Positions 21,701 to 31,929 of a stretch of 64,000 nucleotides of DNA are shown here, piece after piece (position 1 is the first letter of the stretch; every line of letters starts with the position of its first letter). Location: assembly GCA_021292165.1 (NCBI GenBank), contig CM037879.1:246885797-246949796 (forward strand), read 5' to 3'. Origin of the DNA: Shinisaurus crocodilurus (lineage: Eukaryota > Chordata > Lepidosauria > Squamata > Shinisauridae). The translations under genes were made by a program, and so were the position numbers. The notes beneath the pieces were generated by a model. The model was given only the letters and a program-made list of their open reading frames with translations. It was not told the origin of the DNA and ran no database searches.

Positions 21701-24700
21701 CGAGGTCCCCCAGCGACTATCACCCTTAGCCCAGAACAAAGGGATAACTTATAGCCACAAAAGTATCTTTTATAAAACAAGTTTATTTACAAAATTACCT
21801 TCACCAACCCAGACACACGCCAGCAATACAGCTTATCAGTACGGTACAAAGTAGCAAGCAAGAGGTCCCAAGGACACCGTGATTTCAGGGCTCTCAGCTA
21901 GTTAGTTCAGCTCGGGCTCCAGCAGAGGCCCGGTCAACCGCATGCTGCTAGCTAGGTTCCCGGCGGAGGTCCGGTCTACCCAAGCGGCTAGCTGGGTTCC
22001 CGGCGGAGGTCCGGTCTACCCAAGCGGCTCGTGATTTCAGCTTGGTTTCCCGGGGGTCCGGTCAACCCAAGCGGCCAGTGATTTCAGCTTGGTTTCCCGG
22101 GGGTCCGGTCAACCCAAGCGGCCAGTGATTTCAGCTAGCTGGAGCACGCCGGGTGCTGCTACCCGGGGTTGCCGATCCCTTCGTCCCTTACCCCAAGCAT
22201 GGGCAAGATTGCTGATCAGGTCCAACAACCCGGTTCCCTTGCGCAGGGTGTTTTATACCTTGGGTTTCAGGTAGCCCTTCCCTCTGCAATCAGGTGGGTG
22301 GCCAATCAGGTGGGTTGCCACCCTCCTCAGGTGGGCGACCAATCAGGTGGGTTGCCACCCTCCTCAGGTGGGCGGCCAATCAGGTGGGTTCCCACCTTCC
22401 CCCTGTGGGGTGGGGTCCCTTTGAAGCCACTTGCTTAATGGTCCCATCCTGTGGTGTTGAATGGCCCTTTCTTATGGGTGCCGAAGTGTCTGCTCTGGCA
22501 AGGCATTCAAGTCTTATGTAGATGGGAGCTGATATACGAGAGCATTGACGAACCGGGGGATGCTTCCTGCCTTCCCCCCTGGGGTGATTCTATGCAGATG
22601 TTGTTTGTCCCCTTTGGTCTCTGTGGAGACTGGCTGTCTCCCCCCCCTGGGTCTCCTTCCCCCCTCCTTGGTGAGTGTGTGTGTGTCAGAAAGGGGTTTT
22701 AGGTTGGCTTTCTCCACATTTTCAATACCAGAACTGAGCGTACACAAAACACTTTTGGTTACCCCAAGATTTCTTTATTTCAGCAGCCTAATTTAGATGG
22801 AAAGTCATTTTGTGGCTGCTGCTGTTAAAAATCTAGGAGTCAGAAAACCTTGCAAAACTACTGCAAATCACCCAGAGATCTACCAGTAGATCCCAATGTG
22901 CCATGTGCCAACCCCAATATAGGGCACATTAAGAAAATAAGATTTTAAAACACAGTTGAGTGTTTCAAATCCCTGACAATCTATCGTATACATGTATACT
23001 CAGAATTAAGTCCTGCTGAGTTCAATAGAGCTTACTCCCAAGTAAGATAGGATTGAAGCCTTAAGAGCCTTTTTGTACCAATCATTTCAGCAAACCTACA
23101 AATAAATATGTAGGAATGTTAGTAATATGTTGACTTTAAAAAACAACAACATCATGTACCAAGTTTTCCTTGTGTACCAATCCAATCAAAGAGATAGTGC
23201 CCATGCAATTCAATGAATAACAGTCAGGTTATATAATTGCTTATACCAATATTTTTTAGGGCGACTAGGTTATCTTCTTACCATTCACACTATGGTGATT
23301 TTCTTCTGCTGCTTCTGTTGCAGATTCTGCAAAGTCGTTGACTTTTTCTTTTAAAAGAACTTCATTCTGCAGTTTTAATATGTTATTCTCGTACTGCATA
23401 TCTTCAAGAGTTTTTTGTATGTCCATTATCTCCGAGGCTGCTTTCATCATTTCATCTTCCACACTGAACACCTTTATGGTCATGTCTTCCATTTTCTTCT
23501 CTACAGCAATCAGCTCACTTGATACTCTAACAACAGAGCGAATGGCATTCTCTATTGCTGATAAACGAGCCTTGCACTCTTCCAGTTTGGGTTCATAATC
23601 CTCAAGCTTTTGGCTCAGATCACGGTTTCTGGCTAACAGATTGTTTTGCTGTTCTTCTAGTTTTCCAGTTGCCTCTGTTTCATACTGCAGCTGCTGTTCA
23701 ACTTTAGTCAGTTCATCCTCTTCCTGCCTATTTAATGTTTTGAGATTTCTTACTGTACTGTCTTCTAGATCTTTCAGTCTTTCAGAGAGGGATTTTAGTC
23801 TTTGATCTGCTGCATTGATTTGAGAGGTAACCTCACTATGTAAAAGCTTGGCTTCTGATTTTAAACTGCTTGTATTTGTATCCATTTCAGCCTGGCTTTT
23901 TTTCCAGGACTCAATTATATTCTGAAATTTCTCATTAATGCTCTCTATCTTTTTAGAGTGTGCCTTTTCACTGTTTTGAATGTCATTTATGATGTTTCGG
24001 AGGCTGGATACTTCTTGTTCAAACTTGGTCATCATAGAGATAGATGAAGAGGCTTCCTGCAGGATACCGGAAGACGACTCAAACTGCATTTGTAACACAA
24101 AACAATGTCCATCTTCATTTAATACAGGGTTGATACTTGTTTACACAACTGAAAGGTTTTCTTAGATATGCAAATCATTTTCTCTTCAGATACATCTTCC
24201 AAATGCTACAACTAAAATAGCTTTAGTCCGAGTGATGGTGATATGAGAAAACTAACAATTTGCTAGATCATTGTAATCTGCTCCTATTTATGCTACTTAC
24301 AAAAGTAAAGCAGCTGCTGTAAAGCTTTATTCCTACAATAGAGAGTGACAGGTCTACAACAAAGCAGAACCAAACAAACAGGCAAATTCTACAAAAAGGT
24401 ATTTGAGCGGGCTGAATGACATGTTAATACAATGTGTTGCCATAGTCAGGAATGAATTAAAGTACCGTACATAACGAGTTAGCTCTCTAATAGTCAGCTA
24501 GAAGGAACTAATTTGTGTAAAAACAGTATGTTCAACTCTGAGATCACAAGTTTGCTGAAGTCAGGACAATTTTCTCGCACCACCAGTAGAATAAATGACT
24601 TCTAATGCAGGGGTATTAAACCTCAGGCCCATGGGGTATTAAACCTCAGGCCCATGGGCCAAATAGGCCCACCTATGGTTACAATACAGCCCTCTGGGGC

Positions 24701-27700
24701 TCCCCAGAGGGTCATGCCCCTTCCCCATGCCCCACCCCCTTCCTCCCAACTGCTAAACATTTGGTGCTTTCCCAGCTTTTGCCCACATTTCCTCCCTCCA
24801 CCATTCTTAAAAGGTTGAAATGCCTCTACTAAAGTTTACTGGCAGGAAAAATTTTAAGCTAAAATATACTGGAATTTTGGCTCCACCCCTTCAGCCCCAC
24901 CCACCACTGGAATGTGGCCCTTGAGAGCTTCTCCTAAATTGAATTTAGCCCTCGGGCTGAAAGAGGTTCAATATCCCTGTTCTAAGGGCATGCTTTACTT
25001 TGCACCTTTAAAACAACCAACATTGTTCTGTCAGCTGTTCTGCTTTTCCTTTCAGCCCACTGTTTACTTTCTTTTGTAAAGAAAGAGCCTAAAGTCTGTA
25101 AAAGGAAAGCCCAACCGTTCTGTGATCTTTGTGCAGCTTGATCATATGCATGTTTACTTGTAAGTAGAATCCAGTGTACTCCCAAATAAGTGTGCTTAGG
25201 ATTGAGCATTACATTAGTCTGAAGCATGAGAGAAACACTTCTTTTATAAGGCTGCAATCATCCGCAATTATTTAGGCGTAAGTCCCACTGAACAAATACT
25301 AATTTCTAACTAAATGGTATCATGCTGTACTGAAAAATTTAATTCTGACAGATCTGTGCCATACTTCAGAGTAATTTGCAACAAAAGTAAGTTTTTCTAA
25401 CGGCACAATACAAAAACTGAAAATAATGCATGTAATCTACTTTAAGAAGCACTTAAATAAATACAAAGTCTTAGGACCACAAGACTAATTTACACAAGGA
25501 ATACTAGAACAAGTTTATTTTACAACATACATCATGGAATTATACAAAACAATATAACTTTTAAAGATAACCATCTAAACTAATAAAAACAGTTTAGATT
25601 AATATTAAACCAAATGTTATATTATCCACCCGTGTTTTAAGTGTAAAGTATGTGCATCTTTTGATGAAAGTTACGGTTACAATCTGGCGCGCAGGTTTGT
25701 GTTTTTAGTTTGACGTATAACTATACACAAGATTTCAGTTAATGGGCAAAATGCAAAGAGACACATGGAAAACTTTTGCACACATGTGGCACTCTAAATC
25801 GCAGCCTATTGAGGATAATTATAAAAAATCAATTATTTTTCTATGTTAGATGAGAAAACATATCCACATTAAAATATCCTGAAGATCCCAATTAAGATGC
25901 TATTTTATTATATGTAGGTGACTGAGACTTAAGATGCATACAGAATAATCCTGTCTACTCAGAAGTAGGTCTCGGCAAGTTCAAAGGTATTTACTTCACA
26001 GTTAGGTTGGAATTCTATGCCTGTTTAGACAAAACAAAATCCTACAACTCCCAGCATTCCCCAGACAACATGGCTGGCTCAGGAGAGCTGGAAGTTGTAG
26101 GACTTTGTTCTGTCTAAACATGCATAGGATTGCACCCTAAGATTGCTTAGAACTGCAGACTTAATCAACATACTGTACACACTTACCTGGGAGTAAGTCC
26201 CATTGAACTCAATAGTATTTACCGTACTTCTGAGCAGAGGACTGCACTGTTAAGCATATTAAGTTTTCTGGATTTTAGAGAGGAAACTGAGTTAATATAT
26301 AGATGACATATGTAGCTTGTAAACTTGATTTTGAGCCTGTACATGATTGCACTAGTAAAATCCCAACGAAGTTTCCCTAGGAAGTACAGGCTGATAAAAA
26401 ATATCCTGCAGATTTCAGAGAAGACAGATACATAGCATTAAACTTATAACCATTTTGAATTATTACCTTTTCAGACATTATATTAATCTTATCTTCCATA
26501 TCTTGAAACTTTACTGCATCCTGCTTTAATATATGGTACTTCTTCTCTACAGCAGCCAGCTGAGCTGATTGCTGAAAAAGAAACCTAAGAAATTCAGAAA
26601 AACAAAATCAGAAAACATTCCTGATAAAAGTTAAGAACTTTTGCTCCAGCTTCTTACTGAGTCTGCCAACGTCCTACCTAAGGACAACTTGCCATACCAA
26701 AATGTGGCTGAAACTACGTATATGAATCAAACACAATGACTGGGTTCGCACAACACGATAAGCCACGGTGGGTTGTGAGCCTTGTTAATGTCAGCATGGC
26801 TTACTGTGAAATGCGAACCCAACATGGACAATTCAGCGTGGTTTGTTAATCACGCAAAAGCCACCCTGAGAACTCATGGCTTGTAGTCATGAGCTTGTTG
26901 AGGCTAGCTTGTCATGATGTCTGATTCTGGCAGTGTGGCTTGTCCCAAGCGGCTACAGAGCTGCCTGGCAAGAGTGGCAAAAAGCCCATGCCGCTCTTTG
27001 CCATCTCACCAGTGCCACTTCCAGCCTCCCTCTTCCTTCACCACTGATTGCCCCTCCAATGATGGCGGAATTGCAGGACCATGACTTGGTTGCCACTTTC
27101 TTTTTCGGTGTCTCGGAAGTAAGCAAACAGGATCATTATTATTTTATTTTTTTCCTATGGTCCTTTGCAAGTGTGCAGATTCACCTATCCACTATGTGTA
27201 GTTCACCTTGTCAATTTCCTTGTATGCTACAGCTATCAAGGAAAGTGCTGAAGTGGGGTAGGTAATATGCTAAGTGTGAAGAAAAGCACATTGTGTGCTT
27301 AGAGAGAATTTTTACAAGATGATGTACCGTTGGTACCTAACCCCTGTGAAATTGGCTAAGATGTATAAAAATGTGTCAAATGTATGTTGGAAATGTCAAA
27401 ATCAGGAAGGAACATTTTATCATGTTTGGTGGACATGTAAAAAAGTGAAAACATACTGGGTACAAATACACACATGGATACAAAAGATTTTAAAAGTGAA
27501 TATTCAACTGAAACCAGAAATTGTTCTTATTGGGTATAATGGATTTACAACTTGAGAAGACTATGGAACATTATTACAATACAGTCATGCCTTGGATTGA
27601 GAGCATAATTCATTCCGGAAACGTGCTTGTAATCCAAAACACTCTTATATCAAAACGAAATCCCCCAAAAAATATTTGTACAGAGATTTTTAATTTAAGC

Positions 27701-30700
27701 CGTACTACAGTACTTGTATTGCAAGACGACGCTTGTATATCAAGTAGAAAATAAATAAATAAATATTTAAACATTTGCTTGTCTTGCAAAACGCTCTCAA
27801 ACCAAGTTACTTGCAATCCAAGGTATTACTGTATATGATAACAGCAGCAAGAATAATCTACGCTCAAAAATGGAAAGAAGCAGCAATACCAACTATAGAA
27901 GACTGGCTGTTGAAAATTTTGGATTTAGCAGAGATGGCGAAATTGACTTGTTTAATTAGGGGGGAAATTATCTTCATTTAAGAAAGAATGGAAACCTCTG
28001 GTGGGCTTTTGGGGGAGGAGGGAAAGTGACTTAATTTTGGGTTTTGATTTTTGAATATTAGTAAAGGTGATAGAAATTCTTTCTGTGAAAATAGAGAAAA
28101 CTTGGATTGGATAAGGACTGGTAATGTTTGTCAGACAATGAGGCGGAAGCCAAATACGATTTGTTTTTGTTTTGGAAAATTCAATTTAAAAAAATTAAAA
28201 AGAAAAGAAAAGCAAACCCTTCACCACCACACACGTGTAACAAGTGTGGTCCCAGCTGGAGGCTGGGAACTTCATGCAAATGTACATAGTTCCTCTGATG
28301 GCTCTGGGCCTCAGAGTCTCCTGCAAATGTACAGTAATACCTTGGATTACAAGTAACTTGAGAGCGTTTTGCAAGACAAACAAATTTTAAAATATTTATT
28401 TAATTTTTTTTTACTTGATATACAAGCGACGTCTTGCAATACAAGTACTGTAGTATGGCTTAAATTAAAAATCTCTGTACAAATTTTTTTGGGGGGATTT
28501 CGTTTTGATATAAGAGTGTTTTGGATTACAAGCACGTTTCCGGAATGAATTATGCTCTCAATCCAAGGCATGACTGTACATAATTTCCTTTGATGGCCCT
28601 GTGCCAACTCAGAGTCTCCCAAGTATTCACATGCAAATGTTCCCCAAGCACTCCAGTCATGATCAAGAGTTCACCCCTCTGACACCAGTGTGGCGTAGTG
28701 GTGAGAGTGTTGGACTGGGATGCCGGAGATCCGGGTTCTAGTCCCCGCTCGGCCATGAAAGCTCACTGGGTACCTACCTCACAGGGTTGTTGTTGTGAGG
28801 ATAAAATGGAGAGGAGAATTATGTAAGCCGCCTTGGGTTCCTTGCAGGAAAAAAGGTGGGGTATAAATATAATAAATAAATAAAAATAGGAGCCACCCCT
28901 CCCCTGCCTAGCCCAGATGGAAGTTCATCCTGATTGGCTAAGGACAGCCGGGCTACAGAAAGGAGGGGTTGGGGGGAATTAATACTGCCAGCCGTGGCGT
29001 CTGGGTTTGGTTGAAGGAGCGCGGAGTAGGGCTTTTGCTGAGGCAGGCCCTAAGAAGACCAACCCCACAGGCAAAGAGTAAGTGCCTGGGTGTTTATATA
29101 GTAAAGGAACTAGTTTTGTTGTTTTGTAGCTCTACTTGTGTATACCAAAGTGTCTCCCCACCTTTTTCCCCTTCCCTCATTTCCCACCTTTTACTGTAAT
29201 CGGTTCACCTTAAATAAACTTTCCTGGTTCTACCCCACACGGTGTGTGTGGTTCCTCTGTGGTTCAGTGCTCAAATCCAATGGGCAAAGCCCTGAGAGAA
29301 TCAGTGTCAAGACGGCAGAGCCAAGGCTGGCAGTTTGGCACCCTTGATCTCTCGTCTTGAGATAAAGGACAGGTTGCAGTCCTTCACACTACAAAATCGA
29401 CAAGACTGCACATAGGCAAATCTGTGCACACGTATGAAGGTCCAGGGAAAAAATAATACTAAGGGAAAGTACAAACCCATCTGCACAATTCAGAAGCACC
29501 AAAAAAGCAAAAACAAATGTGAGCAAAGTAATTGCTCTGAAAAGGAGCACTAAGGGGGGGGGGGGATAACTCCCACAGCGATGTCATCCTCTCGCTATTA
29601 CACCTTGAACTGACACATCTTAAGAAGAAGGTCTTTGGACCTTGAGGCAAACACCACCACCACCACCACCAAAATCTCCTCTGCCCCTAACTTGAAACAA
29701 TATCCTTTGCTTTGAGATTATCAAAATGCTTCTTGAATGGATGTAGAAAGAATTCTGTCCTGTCCTGCCACTGCTTTACCTTAAATCTGTCTGTATCTTG
29801 GTCACATAATACATTTTTGTGTGGCTGTCATCCTTAATTTGGACACACCAGTTGCATAGATACATGCTGTTATGCCGATACATGTCCTAGTCCACCTTGG
29901 CAATTTGAGACATGGTACTGGCTGAATAGTTACTGCATTCTCATGCAGTATAAAATGAACACCATTTTATCAATGCAGCAGCACAAAGAGCTGGACAGTT
30001 AAATGTCTTGCAGAACTTGAAAGCAAGCATTTAGTATCTCTCAAAACCCCTTATAATATAGCTTAAGATTAGACCTACAGGTTTCTAAAAGAAGGGATCC
30101 CATAGTGGTATTGCACAAGCCAAACACACTTCTGCTCCCACAAGAGGAGGAAAGATTTCTGGGTTTTTTCCCTTTCATGCTGCAACCCTGCTCCCTGCCC
30201 TCAGGAGCAGATTTTCGGAGCAGGGAGGCACAGGGGAAAGTGGAGAGCAGGAAAGACCCATTCCATGAATGAAGCATAGGATCCAAGCCAATAAACTCAG
30301 GAGTTAGGCATGACGAGCAAAGGTTATGTAAAAGCTATTTTTTAATAAGTCAAAGAATTAACATTTCAAATTTGTTTTCCAGTGTAAGTGGTGAGCTATC
30401 AAACTTCAAACATGAGGGTATAGGCTATTCATTTTTGCATAAATATTGGCATGATCTGGCTCACAGTAGTTTCTTAGGCAGCCCAATCCTATGCATGTTT
30501 ACTTGGAAGTAAATCCTAATTAGCTGAATGGAACTTACTCCCATGGAATTGTACAGGATCACAGTTTTAGGTTATTCCTACTTGCAGACATAGGAACATA
30601 GATCGTATTCTGACAATTGGTCCATCTAGTTCAGTATTGTTGACACTGCCATCTGCTCTCCAGTGTTTCAGGCAGGGCTCTTTCCTACCACTGCCTGGAG

Positions 30701-30964
30701 ATGTCAGGTATTGGACCTGGGACCTTCTGTACACAAAGCATGTGCTCTACTGAACTACCAACCCTTTTAGTACAGGTACCAAATTTCTTATAGTTTTGCT
30801 TACCATGTTAGTCCTACACACGCTACCAGGGACAGTAAACTTGAGGCCGTTCGTGGATCCATCCACACAGATTTTTTACTCCCCAAACCTGACTGTTTAT
30901 TTTGCTGGTCTTCATCTGGTTTGGCTGAAAGGTTAGCTTTCCTCCTTCGCTTAACTTCAGCCAT
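14950..30964 (-). CDS. IKBIP: IKBIP, IKBKB-interacting ER coiled-coil protein, with two alternative last exons
   Basis: Minus-strand gene: first coding exon 30804-30964, second 26467-26584, then either terminal exon 23265-24083 (365-residue form) or 14950-15705 (344-residue form). All junction phases fit. The family is a type II ER membrane protein reported to bind IKK-beta and to be p53-inducible and pro-apoptotic. Visible here: a basic N-terminus, one hydrophobic anchor ([17 protein letters not shown]) spanning the exon 1/2 junction, then long heptad-rich coiled coils. Lengths and alternative 3' ends match mammalian IKBIP (about 350 and 377 residues). It converges with SLC25A3 and diverges from APAF1. 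Confidence 0.93.
15706..16600 (-). other. IKBIP intron before terminal exon B
   Basis: A/T-rich single-copy DNA to about 16,290. Then a dispersed repeat begins (gcaatcctatggcccctaga) and a (TCTCCCTCCCCA)n minisatellite at 16,450-16,500. No coding signal. Confidence 0.5.
16600..17335. repeat. Dispersed repeat with internal poly-C minisatellite, copy 1
   Basis: Left flank tcattttcctataggccct, then about ten degenerate units of a C-run plus ggactacacaatgaaatcc (16,680-17,050), then ccattggctctcatctattt, gagggtttttcggagatttg and gccaagtttggggcagatcc, ending in (acgt)n and ttatatagtagatt. The same left and right flanks occur at 34,107-35,513, so the minisatellite belongs to a mobile repeat. A short L2 tail piece (tatttatgaatcgcccatct) sits inside at about 16,806-16,850. 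Class not recognised. In IKBIP RNA (minus strand) the tract is G-rich. Confidence 0.7.
17560..17790. repeat. Dispersed repeat fragment, CAATCCTATGG family
   Basis: gcatggaggagatcagattg, cagccgccccagaaagctgc and ctgatgggcagggagaggat are shared with the longer copy at 37,930-38,345. Confidence 0.5.
17813..19560 (-). pseudogene. L2/CR1-clade LINE, 5'-truncated RT fragment
   Basis: Three overlapping minus-strand frames (19,050-19,499, 18,461-19,009, 17,974-18,612) give the reverse-transcriptase core and C-terminus: [40 protein letters not shown], the catalytic [13 protein letters not shown], and a C-terminal [20 protein letters not shown]. Frame shifts lie near 19,050 and 18,600, so it is dead. 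The 3' tail at 17,813-17,990 ends in (TTTA)n with gaatcgcccatctggccaga. The apurinic endonuclease is missing. Located in an IKBIP intron, sense with IKBIP. Confidence 0.85.
19561..21618 (-). other. IKBIP intron, A/T-rich
   Basis: Mostly unique. Contains a hAT MITE at 20,555-20,689 and a short block of internally repeated atttgcaaat/gcacagtaatttg at 21,270-21,370. No gene seen. Confidence 0.5.
20555..20689. mobile_element. hAT MITE with NTCTAGAN target site
   Basis: Begins caaggctgggcaacttgtgg and ends ggttgcccaaacctg; flanks ttctagaa (20547-20554) and gtctagaa (20690-20697) are an 8-bp duplication with one mismatch. Inner palindrome around ctacatctctcatcatccct. Confidence 0.7.
21624..22718 (-). 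mobile_element. Solo LTR, copy 1 (antisense to window)
   Basis: 1,095 bp flanked by an exact 5-bp duplication TTTTC (21619-21623, 22719-22723). Read on the minus strand it starts TGTGGAGAAAGCC and ends near GGTCTTCCACT; AATAAA lies on that strand at about 21,780. The interior holds tandem repeats: ttcccggcggaggtccggtc twice, a 45-bp tttcccgggggtccggtcaa unit twice, and gtgggcggccaatcaggtgg three times. The same ends and polyadenylation region occur in the element at 38868-39894. ERV/Gypsy-type by structure; no internal coding region remains. Confidence 0.75.
22985..23065. mobile_element. Short palindromic MITE (AGGATTGCAGCCT family)
   Basis: About 80 bp: ctcagaattaagtcctgctg ... cttactcccaagtaagatag gattg. 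Other copies lie near 9,060, 25,170, 26,155, 30,480, 31,157, 36,445, 37,075, 37,160, 37,770 and 41,290. They share aagtaagtc(c/t)cattgaa and inverted ggattgca ends. Confidence 0.6.
23265..24083 (-). CDS. IKBIP: IKBIP alternative terminal exon A (long coiled-coil isoform)
   Basis: Acceptor acaaatgcag; the exon opens [20 protein letters not shown] and runs 272 codons to a TAG at 23265-23267. The residues are strongly heptad-patterned and Glu/Lys/Leu-rich, with no globular domain. It is in phase with exon 2 and corresponds to the longer mammalian isoform. Splicing from exon 2 either stops here or skips about 8.4 kb further to exon B. Confidence 0.9.
   Translation of the reverse strand, partial: FESSSGILQEASSSISMMTKFEQEVSSLRNIINDIQNSEKAHSKKIESINEKFQNIIESWKKSQAEMDTNTSSLKSEAKLLHSEVTSQINAADQRLKSLSERLKDLEDSTVRNLKTLNRQEEDELTKVEQQLQYETEATGKLEEQQNNLLARNRDLSQKLEDYEPKLEECKARLSAIENAIRSVVRVSSELIAVEKKMEDMTIKVFSVEDEMMKAASEIMDIQKTLEDMQYENNILKLQNEVLLKEKVNDFAESATEAAEENHHSVNGKKIT
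24608..24979. mobile_element. hAT MITE, 372 bp
   Basis: Begins caggggtattaaacctcagg and ends gaggttcaatatccctg, flanked by ttctaatg and ttctaagg (8 bp, one mismatch). The first 23 bp of the left end (ggtattaaacctcaggccca...) are tandemly duplicated. Confidence 0.7.
26008..26135. mobile_element. Palindromic MITE, CAATCCTATG family (subtype b)
   Basis: ttctatgcctgtttagacaa at the left pairs with ctgtctaaacatgcatagga at the right; inner arms cctacaactcccagca and gctggaagttgtagga. Confidence 0.65.
26467..26584 (-). CDS. IKBIP: IKBIP second coding exon
   Basis: 118 nt on the minus strand. The acceptor must be the tttcttag at 26585-26592, not the stronger-looking tttttcag 13 nt further in, because only the first keeps the frame (W-FLFQQSAQ) and matches the family. 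Encodes [20 protein letters not shown] and then 19 more coiled-coil residues ending NIMSEK, phase 0, before donor gtaata. Confidence 0.88.
27270..28200 (+). pseudogene. L1 LINE ORF2 C-terminal fragment
   Basis: Frames before and after the MITE at 27,582 read [39 protein letters not shown], then [20 protein letters not shown]. This is the Cys-rich end of L1 ORF2 (C-x2-C-x7-H-x4-C). It ends in an A-rich tract near 28,190. 5'-truncated and interrupted, antisense to IKBIP. Confidence 0.8.
27582..27831. mobile_element. Tc1/mariner-like MITE, short copy
   Basis: 250 bp beginning CAGTCATGCCTTGGATTGAG and ending ggtattactg, with TA on each side. It interrupts the L1 fragment. It is the inverted partner of 28,332-28,576. 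Confidence 0.75.
28332..28576. mobile_element. Tc1/mariner-like MITE, inverted partner
   Basis: 245 bp beginning CAGTAATACCTTGGATTACA and ending ggcatgactg, TA-flanked. It is nearly the reverse complement of 27,582-27,831, the ends exactly and the A/T middle loosely, 500 nt away. Confidence 0.75.
28683..28888 (+). repeat. tRNA-derived SINE (type 1)
   Basis: accagtgtggcgtagtggtg, ggttctagtccccgctcggc, then ggggtataaatataataaat; slightly shortened body relative to 10,617. Confidence 0.8.
30597..30775 (-). repeat. tRNA-derived SINE (type 2), antisense
   Basis: ttggtccatctagttcagta, ggcagggctctttcctacca, tattggacctgggaccttct, then agcatgtgctctactgaact, the complement of the tRNA-like head. Sits immediately 3' of the IKBIP exon 1 donor in the intron. 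Confidence 0.7.
30804..30964 (-). CDS. IKBIP: IKBIP first coding exon: start and signal anchor
   Basis: ATG at 30962-30964 on the minus strand, reading [20 protein letters not shown] and ending in the hydrophobic [12 protein letters not shown] plus two bases of a Trp codon. The donor is gtaagc at 30803-30798. A possible acceptor tttgttag about 40 nt upstream of the ATG suggests a separate 5'UTR exon inside the CpG block. Confidence 0.88.
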
Positions 30965-31156
30965 ACTTACAGTGCCTTTATACAGAATCCCTGCACAGAT
31001 CTAACAAAAAAGATTAAAAAACCAAAACAACAACACCCTTGTTACTGCCAAATCCTCTTTTCAGGGACAGATCACTTTCATCCATGCTCCTCGGTTTACT
31101 TGGAAGTCCCGCTTCGTTCAATGGAAGTTACTTCACGTTAAATGTGCCTAGGACTG

Positions 31157-31245
31157 TAGCCTTACAGCGCAATCCTAAACATGCCTACTCACAAGTAAGT
31201 CCAACTGCGTTCCTAGGTAACGGGACTTAGGATTGCAGCCTTAGA
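31157..31245. mobile_element. Palindromic MITE beside the divergent promoter
   Basis: gccttacagcgcaatcctaa and gggacttaggattgcagcct pair across agtaagtccaactgcgttcc. It separates the IKBIP start exon from the CpG block. Confidence 0.65.
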
Positions 31246-31319
31246 CGCATAAGCCCTTTTCCAAAATCACTTCCTCCTCTCGCTCCCCGTTTTGTACCCC
31301 AATTTAGTAACCCTACGCC

Positions 31320-31920
31320 CCCGTTACCTATTGATCAGAAAGGGGGCGGGACGCGAGCTCGCCGCTCTCCAAATTTCCTCTCAGTTTCCCGCAGACGGCG
31401 GCTCTCCGCTGGCTCGGCCACGCCACGTCACAGCGCATGCTCGCCGATACTCCTGCCGCCCCGCCTCCCTTCGCGCGCTCTCGCCGGGTGCGAGCGCGGC
31501 GATGAAACTTATTTTTAATGGACGCGCATGGTAGAGGCGCGCCCGCGGACTGGCGCTCTCCCTCGCTTCCCTGTACTTGCGGGCGCGAGCTGAACCAAGA
31601 CGATGAGCGAATCGCTCGGGCACGAGGCTCCGGCTTTGTTCGTTCGGAGCCTCGTGGCTGCTTGAGGGGGGCGGCGGCTGAGGAGGCTTGTCCAGACTTC
31701 TCCCGAGCTCGCGCCTCCCTTCCGAGACTTCGGCGGAGACTCGCCCAACTGTTGTGCCCGCCCCGTTTTCGCATCGCCTTGCCCCGGGGAAGGAGGAAGT
31801 GGCCGCTAGTTCTTGGGGAGCCGAAGTGGGGGCGAGAGCTCGAGCCCCTTGTAGGAGCTGCTCTTCCCCCTCCGCAGCACATGCTGCTTGTTCCTCAGGT
31901 AACCCTTCCAGCAGCCCCGA
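31320..31920. promoter_or_regulatory. Divergent CpG-rich promoter shared by IKBIP (-) and APAF1 (+)
   Basis: Dense CpG block (cgcgag, gcgcgc, ccgcgg) between the minus-strand IKBIP start exon and APAF1. On the plus strand a likely non-coding APAF1 exon 1 ends at ttcctcag with donor gtaacc (31899). The same bidirectional arrangement with a common promoter is known in mammals, where p53 acts on both genes. I did not find an unambiguous p53 site by eye. Confidence 0.7.
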
Positions 31921-31929
31921 GCGGAGGAG

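Larger units (their letters stand above)
24084..26466 (-). other. IKBIP intron between exon 2 and terminal exon A
   Basis: Contains the hAT element at 24,608-24,979, palindromic MITEs near 25,170-25,300, 26,008-26,135 and 26,155-26,260, and otherwise A/T-rich unique DNA. No coding signal. Confidence 0.5.
28217..29385 (+). mobile_element. Probable LTR-like fragment with nested MITE and SINE
   Basis: A duplicated motif (ctcagagtctcc, catgcaaatgt) flanks the nested MITE. Downstream are attggctaag and ggggggaattaata (CAAT- and TATA-like), and later aaataaactttcctgg followed by cacacggtgtgtgtgg, an LTR R/U5-like order. Ends are not certain and no target duplication was found. Confidence 0.4.
26585..30803 (-). 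other. IKBIP first coding intron, repeat-rich
   Basis: Holds, in order, a palindrome-rich dispersed repeat (26,740-27,100), an L1 fragment split by a MITE, a second inverted MITE, a type-1 SINE, a probable LTR piece, A/T-rich unique DNA (29,390-30,590) and a type-2 SINE. Confidence 0.55.
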
